A stretch of DNA of 8,460 nt, taken from NCBI GenBank assembly GCA_003499325.1, contig DNIP01000133.1:1-8460 (forward strand), read 5' to 3'. This DNA comes from Oscillospiraceae bacterium (GTDB taxonomy: Bacteria; Bacillota; Clostridia; Oscillospirales; Acutalibacteraceae). Below the pieces are notes generated by a model. That model saw nothing but the letters and a program-made list of their open reading frames with translations, did not search any database and was not told the origin of the DNA. Shown here piece after piece: positions 5,023 to 8,460 of this stretch. Positions within the stretch are counted from its first letter, which is position 1, and the number at the start of each line of letters is the position of its first letter. Made by a program: the position numbers and the translations under genes.

Positions 5023-7374
5023 ATGATGAACAGACATTTTAAAACACTGGAACTGGATAAAATCTTACATATGCTGTCAGAGGAGACCTCGATCGACGAG
5101 GCGGGGGAGCTGGCGCTCTCCGTCGAGCCGCAGGTTGATCTGGATAAGGTCGAGCATCTGTTGACGCAGACCGAGGACGCTCATATCCTGATCGGGCGAT
5201 TCGGCGCGCCGTCCTTCGGCGGGATCAGCAACGTGACCAACGCCCTGCGCCGCGCCGAGGCAGGCGGCTGTCTGAATACCTCGGAGCTGCTCTCGATCGC
5301 GCGCGCCCTGCGCGTTATCAAGGGTGTGCGTGACTGGCACGCGCACTGTGCGGGCGTGAGCACCTCACTGGACGGCTACTTCCGCGCGCTGTACACCAAT
5401 CCCAACCTCAGCGACCGTATCACCGCCTGTATCATCGGCGCGGACGAGATCTCGGACGGCGCGTCACGAGAGCTCGCCGATATCCGCCGCAAAATGCGGA
5501 TCGTCGCCTCCAAGGCGCGTGAGGTGCTGGACAAGATCATCCACTCCTCCACCTATCAAAAATACTTGCAGGAGGCGATCATTACCCAGCGCGACGGCAG
5601 ATACGTCGTCCCCGTCAAGCAGGAATTTCGTTCTCAGGTCGCGGGCTTGGTGCATGACACCTCGTCGTCGGGCTCGACGGTCTTTATCGAGCCGATGGGC
5701 GTTGTCAACGCGAACAACGACATCCGCGTCTTAAAGGGTGAGGAAGAGAAGGAGATCGAGCGCATCCTCTTTGAGCTCAGCGGGCTGTGCGCCGGCTGTG
5801 CGACCGATATCATCGAAAGCTACAAAACACTGGTTCAGCTGAACCTGATTTTCGCCAAAGCGCATTTGGCATATAAAATGAAAGCGGTGCGCCCCGTGAT
5901 GAACGACAGCGGTGTGATCGAGCTGAAAGCGGCGCGCCACCCGCTGATCCCCAAGGACAGGGTCGTCCCCACGGACATCCGCTTAGGGGATGACTTTGAC
6001 ACGCTGGTCATCACCGGCCCCAACACGGGCGGCAAGACCGTCTGCCTGAAAACGCTGGGGCTGCTCACCTTGATGGCGATGTGCGGCATGATGGTGCCCG
6101 CGTCGGACAACTCCCGCCTGTCGGTGTTCCGCCGCGTGCTGGTGGATATCGGCGATGAGCAGAGCATCGAGCAGAGCCTGTCCACCTTCTCGGCGCATAT
6201 CACGAATATCATCGGCATCTTGAAGCGCTGCAACCGTTCCACCCTTGCCGTGATCGACGAGCTGGGGGCGGGTACCGACCCGGTCGAGGGCGCGGCGCTG
6301 GCGGTCGCGATCCTCGAAAAGCTCCGTGAGCGCGGCGCAAAGATCGCCGCCACCACCCACTATTCGGAGCTTAAGGAATTCGCGCTGAAAACCGAGGGCG
6401 TGGAGAACGGCTGCTGTGAATTTGACGTGACCACCCTGCGCCCGACCTATAAGCTTCTCATCGGCGTGCCCGGCAAGAGCAACGCCTTCGCGATCAGCAA
6501 ACGCCTCGGCATGGAGGACGACGTCATCGAGCGCGCCAAGCTCCTGACCTCCTCCGAGAGCCGCCAATTCGAGAATGTTGTCGAGAGCTTGGAGATCAGC
6601 CGCAAGGAGCTGGCGGACGAGCTGGAAAGAGCGCGTGAGGCGACCCTCGCCGCTCAGCAAAAGCAGGCGCAGGCGGAGAAAGAGCTCGAGCGCGCCAAGG
6701 TCGAGTCAAAGCGTGAGGTCGAGATGGCGAAGCACAAGGCACAGGAGCTTGCCGCCAAGACAAGAGCGCAGGCATACGCGATCATCGATGAGCTCGAACA
6801 GGCAAAGAAGCATCAAAGGTATGAGGCGGAGCAAAAGGCGAAGTTCAAGACAGGGATGAAAGAGCTCGAAGAAACCGCCGATCCCATCAAAGAATCTGAG
6901 CAGGGCGATTATAAGCTGCCCCGACCGCTGCAGGTCGGCGACAACGTCCTGATCTTCGATATCGATAAAAAAGCGGTCGTTCTCGAAAAGCCTGAGAAGG
7001 ACAGCGTGCTGGTACAGGCGGGCATCATCAAGACCCGCGTCAAGCTCAACAACCTGCGGCTGTTGGAGGCGGAGAAGGTCACCGTGCCCAAGCGCCGTGA
7101 ACGCACCGTCACCAAGGACGTCAAATCGCTCGCCAAAACCGAGATCGACGTGCGCGGACAGACCGCCGAGGAAGCGATCATGAGCGTGGACAGCGCCCTC
7201 GACAGCTGTATGCTGAGCAATATCCATATGCTGACCGTCATCCACGGCAAGGGAACCGGTGTTCTGCGCTCGCGCATCCAGCAGTATCTCAGACACCATA
7301 AGGCGGTGAAGAGCTTTCGACTGGGCACCTTCGGCGAGGGCGAAAGCGGCGTGACGATCGTTGAGCTAAAATAA
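5023..7374 (+). CDS. mutS2: MutS2, ribosome-splitting / recombination-suppressing ATPase with Smr domain
   Basis: MutS2-family ABC-type ATPase of 783 residues, the usual length. The N-terminal core and lever/clamp helices (about 1-320) lack the mismatch-recognition domain of MutS1. The ATPase domain follows: Walker A TGPNTGGKT (331-339), signature-like SLSTFSAH (385-392), Walker B LAVIDELGAGTDP (408-420, with D412 and E413) and the switch histidine in TTHY (444-447). A long charged coiled coil (about 515-615), a KOW-like beta domain (about 636-682), and a C-terminal Smr domain (about 705-783) with DVRG (709-712) and HGKGTGVLR (741-749) complete it. In Bacillus MutS2 rescues collided ribosomes; in Helicobacter it suppresses recombination. 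Both would suit this setting. ATG at 5023 or 5026 is the start: a stop at 5017-5019 bars anything longer. No clear Shine-Dalgarno sequence precedes it, unlike every other gene here. Confidence 0.96.
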   Translation: MMNRHFKTLELDKILHMLSEETSIDEAGELALSVEPQVDLDKVEHLLTQTEDAHILIGRFGAPSFGGISNVTNALRRAEAGGCLNTSELLSIARALRVIKGVRDWHAHCAGVSTSLDGYFRALYTNPNLSDRITACIIGADEISDGASRELADIRRKMRIVASKAREVLDKIIHSSTYQKYLQEAIITQRDGRYVVPVKQEFRSQVAGLVHDTSSSGSTVFIEPMGVVNANNDIRVLKGEEEKEIERILFELSGLCAGCATDIIESYKTLVQLNLIFAKAHLAYKMKAVRPVMNDSGVIELKAARHPLIPKDRVVPTDIRLGDDFDTLVITGPNTGGKTVCLKTLGLLTLMAMCGMMVPASDNSRLSVFRRVLVDIGDEQSIEQSLSTFSAHITNIIGILKRCNRSTLAVIDELGAGTDPVEGAALAVAILEKLRERGAKIAATTHYSELKEFALKTEGVENGCCEFDVTTLRPTYKLLIGVPGKSNAFAISKRLGMEDDVIERAKLLTSSESRQFENVVESLEISRKELADELERAREATLAAQQKQAQAEKELERAKVESKREVEMAKHKAQELAAKTRAQAYAIIDELEQAKKHQRYEAEQKAKFKTGMKELEETADPIKESEQGDYKLPRPLQVGDNVLIFDIDKKAVVLEKPEKDSVLVQAGIIKTRVKLNNLRLLEAEKVTVPKRRERTVTKDVKSLAKTEIDVRGQTAEEAIMSVDSALDSCMLSNIHMLTVIHGKGTGVLRSRIQQYLRHHKAVKSFRLGTFGEGESGVTIVELK

Positions 7375-7460
7375 GAATGAAGAGATAAGAAATAAGAGCT
7401 CGGAAAATAGGATCGATTTGGCAGACGAGTTCTATCAACCATACATAATAGGGGAAAGAT

Positions 7461-8276
7461 ATGAAAAGAATATGGGCATTCCTTTTGGCGGTGATGCTCC
7501 TGCTTGCCGGATGCGCGAAAAATGTCGAATCAACGCCCGACAGTGCGACGGCGGATACCGCAACTGCCGATGAGGCGACACAACCACCTACCCAGCCGCC
7601 GACGCTGCCGCCTACCGAGCCGCCGACCATCGAGGAGCTGGCGCAGAGGCAGTATGATAAGATCCTGAACGGCTCCTATGCCGACTATGCCCAGCTCGAG
7701 GACGTTAAGGCGCTCAACCAGATGAACGGGATGCAGGCGGGATGCGAGGCACTCGCCCTGACCGCCGCGCTGACCCACTTTGGTTTCGATCTGGATATCG
7801 ACGATATTGTGGACGATTACATGGTCTACGACAACAATTTCGTCATCGGCTACTGCGGCAATCCGCGCCGATTCTATGACGGGGCGGGTATCTATCCGCC
7901 CGGCATGGTGACGACCGCATGGAATTTTATTGAAGAAAACGACGCAAAGCTGTATCCCTTTGATACAACGGGACTGAGTATGAATGAGCTGTACCGCTTT
8001 GTCAACGCGGGATGTCCCGCGCTGATCTGGACGACCTATGACCGCACCAGCCCCCGCATCGAGCAGTACAAGGAGTATGAAGGCGTCAAATACCCGTGGT
8101 ATGATACGGAGCACTGCGTCTGTCTGTACGGCTACGATCTCGAGGACAACGAGGTCAAGATCGCCGATTCCTGGGGCGGCGTGACCAAGTGGGAGGACGC
8201 CGACCGCTTTGAAAAGATCTATGACGAGGTCGGTCGGTTCTCGATGGTGCTAATGGATACATCGAAGTTAAGATAA
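7461..8276 (+). CDS. Secreted lipoprotein with a C39-like (papain-fold) cysteine peptidase domain
   Basis: A 271-residue lipoprotein. Residues 1-17 are the signal peptide with lipobox LAGC (15-18), so C18 is the lipid anchor. A Ser/Thr/Ala/Asp linker leads to four perfect (Q/L/E)PPT tetrapeptides (41-56), a likely stalk in the cell wall. The domain at about 80-268 resembles the Peptidase_C39_2 family: Q87 as oxyanion residue, 8 residues before the nucleophile C95 in GCEALALTAAL, H218 in HCVCLYGYD, and D236 in IADSWGG as third triad member. The triad appears intact, so an active peptidase or transferase is plausible, but no substrate can be named. AGGGGAAAG (7450-7458) precedes the ATG. There are 86 bases after mutS2 with no terminator or usable promoter, so readthrough from mutS2 is possible. 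The function appears unrelated to the neighbouring genes. Confidence 0.88.
   Translation: MKRIWAFLLAVMLLLAGCAKNVESTPDSATADTATADEATQPPTQPPTLPPTEPPTIEELAQRQYDKILNGSYADYAQLEDVKALNQMNGMQAGCEALALTAALTHFGFDLDIDDIVDDYMVYDNNFVIGYCGNPRRFYDGAGIYPPGMVTTAWNFIEENDAKLYPFDTTGLSMNELYRFVNAGCPALIWTTYDRTSPRIEQYKEYEGVKYPWYDTEHCVCLYGYDLEDNEVKIADSWGGVTKWEDADRFEKIYDEVGRFSMVLMDTSKLR
7581..7628 (+). repeat. Four tandem xPPT codon repeats in the lipoprotein stalk
   Basis: The DNA encodes four successive tetrapeptides QPPT, QPPT, LPPT, EPPT (residues 41-56). Codons vary between the units (CCA/CCT/CCG, ACC/ACG), so the repeat is kept at protein level rather than being a recent slippage product. It probably forms an extended, flexible spacer between the lipid anchor and the peptidase domain. 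Confidence 0.8.
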
Positions 8277-8292
8277 CGGAGAATAGAGAACA

Positions 8293-8325
8293 GTGTCGGT
8301 CACTCGCGTGACACAAGTGTCACGC
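8293..8325. repeat. Overlapping palindromes after the peptidase lipoprotein gene
   Basis: GCGTGACAC (8306-8314) and GTGTCACGC (8317-8325) form a perfect 9-base-pair stem around AA. An alternative, mutually exclusive stem pairs GTCAC (8299-8303) with GTGAC (8308-8312) around TCGC. It begins 17 bases after the stop codon. Only a scattered T stretch follows (CATTTTCAT at 8331-8339), so it is at best a weak terminator. Confidence 0.55.
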
Positions 8326-8344
8326 TCAAGCATTTTCATAGTAG

Positions 8345-8421
8345 GGCGGGGGTGCTCCCCGTTGGGGAGACGTCACGAAGTGACAGTGGGGGAGGCGTCT
8401 CCGCCGAGGAATGCTCCCGCC
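8345..8421. repeat. 77-base palindromic repeat-like element (REP/MITE-like)
   Basis: Terminal arms GGCGGG (8345-8350) and CCCGCC (8416-8421) are inverted copies. Inside are hairpins CTCCCC/GGGGAG (8355-8360 and 8364-8369, loop GTT) and GTCAC/GTGAC (8372-8376 and 8380-8384, loop GAA). GGAGACG/CGTCTCC (8366-8372 and 8396-8402) can pair over the second of these. TGCTCCC occurs twice in direct orientation (8353-8359, 8412-8418). It codes for nothing obvious. The GGGGAG..GTCAC-GAA-GTGAC..GGGGGAG layout resembles short interspersed repeats I associate with Clostridia genomes; that comes from memory, not from a search. Confidence 0.6.
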
Positions 8422-8455
8422 GCAAAGCACAAATTATCAAACAGAGGAAACAAAA

Positions 8456-8460
8456 ATGTT
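8456..8460 (+). CDS. Start of a downstream gene (partial, only the start codon visible)
   Basis: ATG at 8456 is preceded by AGAGGAAA (8443-8450) at good Shine-Dalgarno spacing, in an A-rich stretch typical of translation starts. Only ATG and two further bases lie in the window, so nothing can be said about the product. Confidence 0.5.

Noticed and set aside
5983..6660. Long minus-strand reading frames opposite mutS2 (also at 6706-7299 and 5835-6356), and similar ones opposite era and phoH
   Set aside because: All lie opposite strongly conserved genes, lack convincing ribosome binding sites and encode compositionally biased sequences. They follow from third-position GC bias.
7418..7449. TTGGCA (7418-7423) with TACATA/CATAAT (7442-7449) as a promoter for the peptidase lipoprotein
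   Set aside because: Spacing is 18 with a poor -10 or 20 with the better one. Initiation would fall within or after the ribosome binding site at 7450-7458, leaving no usable leader.
8293..8421. CRISPR array or tRNA gene in the palindromic right end
   Set aside because: There are no regularly spaced repeats with unique spacers, and no cloverleaf or TPsiC-like segment. The hairpins differ from one another.

Overview
The window looks like chromosome from a low-GC-phylum Gram-positive bacterium of class Clostridia, most likely an Oscillospiraceae/Ruminococcaceae-type gut organism. This is an inference. It rests on the phoH-ybeY-era-yqzL-recO block typical of Firmicutes, sigma-A promoters of TTGACA/TATAAT type in AT-rich spacers between GC-rich genes, strong AGGAGG-like ribosome binding sites, lipoproteins with short MKRI-type signal peptides and Thr/Pro-rich linkers, and an intergenic palindromic repeat of a kind I associate with these genomes.

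Layout. On the minus strand, 935-1 holds the start of a lipoprotein gene that runs off the left edge and encodes two copies of one roughly 110-residue domain. A divergent, AT-rich spacer (936-1181) carries two strong back-to-back promoters with an inverted repeat between them. Everything to the right is on the plus strand: phoH (1182-2153), ybeY (2333-2833), era (2970-3884), a small yqzL-like gene (4130-4294), recO (4245-4994), mutS2 (5023-7374), then a secreted lipoprotein with a C39-like papain-fold peptidase domain (7461-8276). The last 180 bases hold palindromes, a 77-base repeat-like element bounded by GGCGGG/CCCGCC, and the ribosome binding site and start codon of another gene.

How the genes relate. 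YbeY and Era act in 16S rRNA maturation and small-subunit assembly. PhoH is an RNA-associated ATPase that commonly neighbours YbeY. MutS2 is an ATPase with a Smr domain that splits collided ribosomes and/or suppresses recombination, and RecO is a recombination mediator. The block therefore mixes ribosome biogenesis and quality control with DNA repair. The order resembles the Bacillus cluster, but pgpH/yqfF, dgkA and cdd are absent. The genes also appear split into several transcription units: phoH, ybeY (weak evidence), era and yqzL-recO-mutS2 each have a candidate promoter, and a good terminator follows era.

No mobile element with a transposase, CRISPR array, rRNA, tRNA or recognisable riboswitch is visible. 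The core is ordinary housekeeping DNA. The less ordinary material is the two lipoproteins, the yqzL/recO overlap, the hairpin at the recO-mutS2 junction, the palindrome over the yqzL promoter, and the repeat-like element at the right edge.
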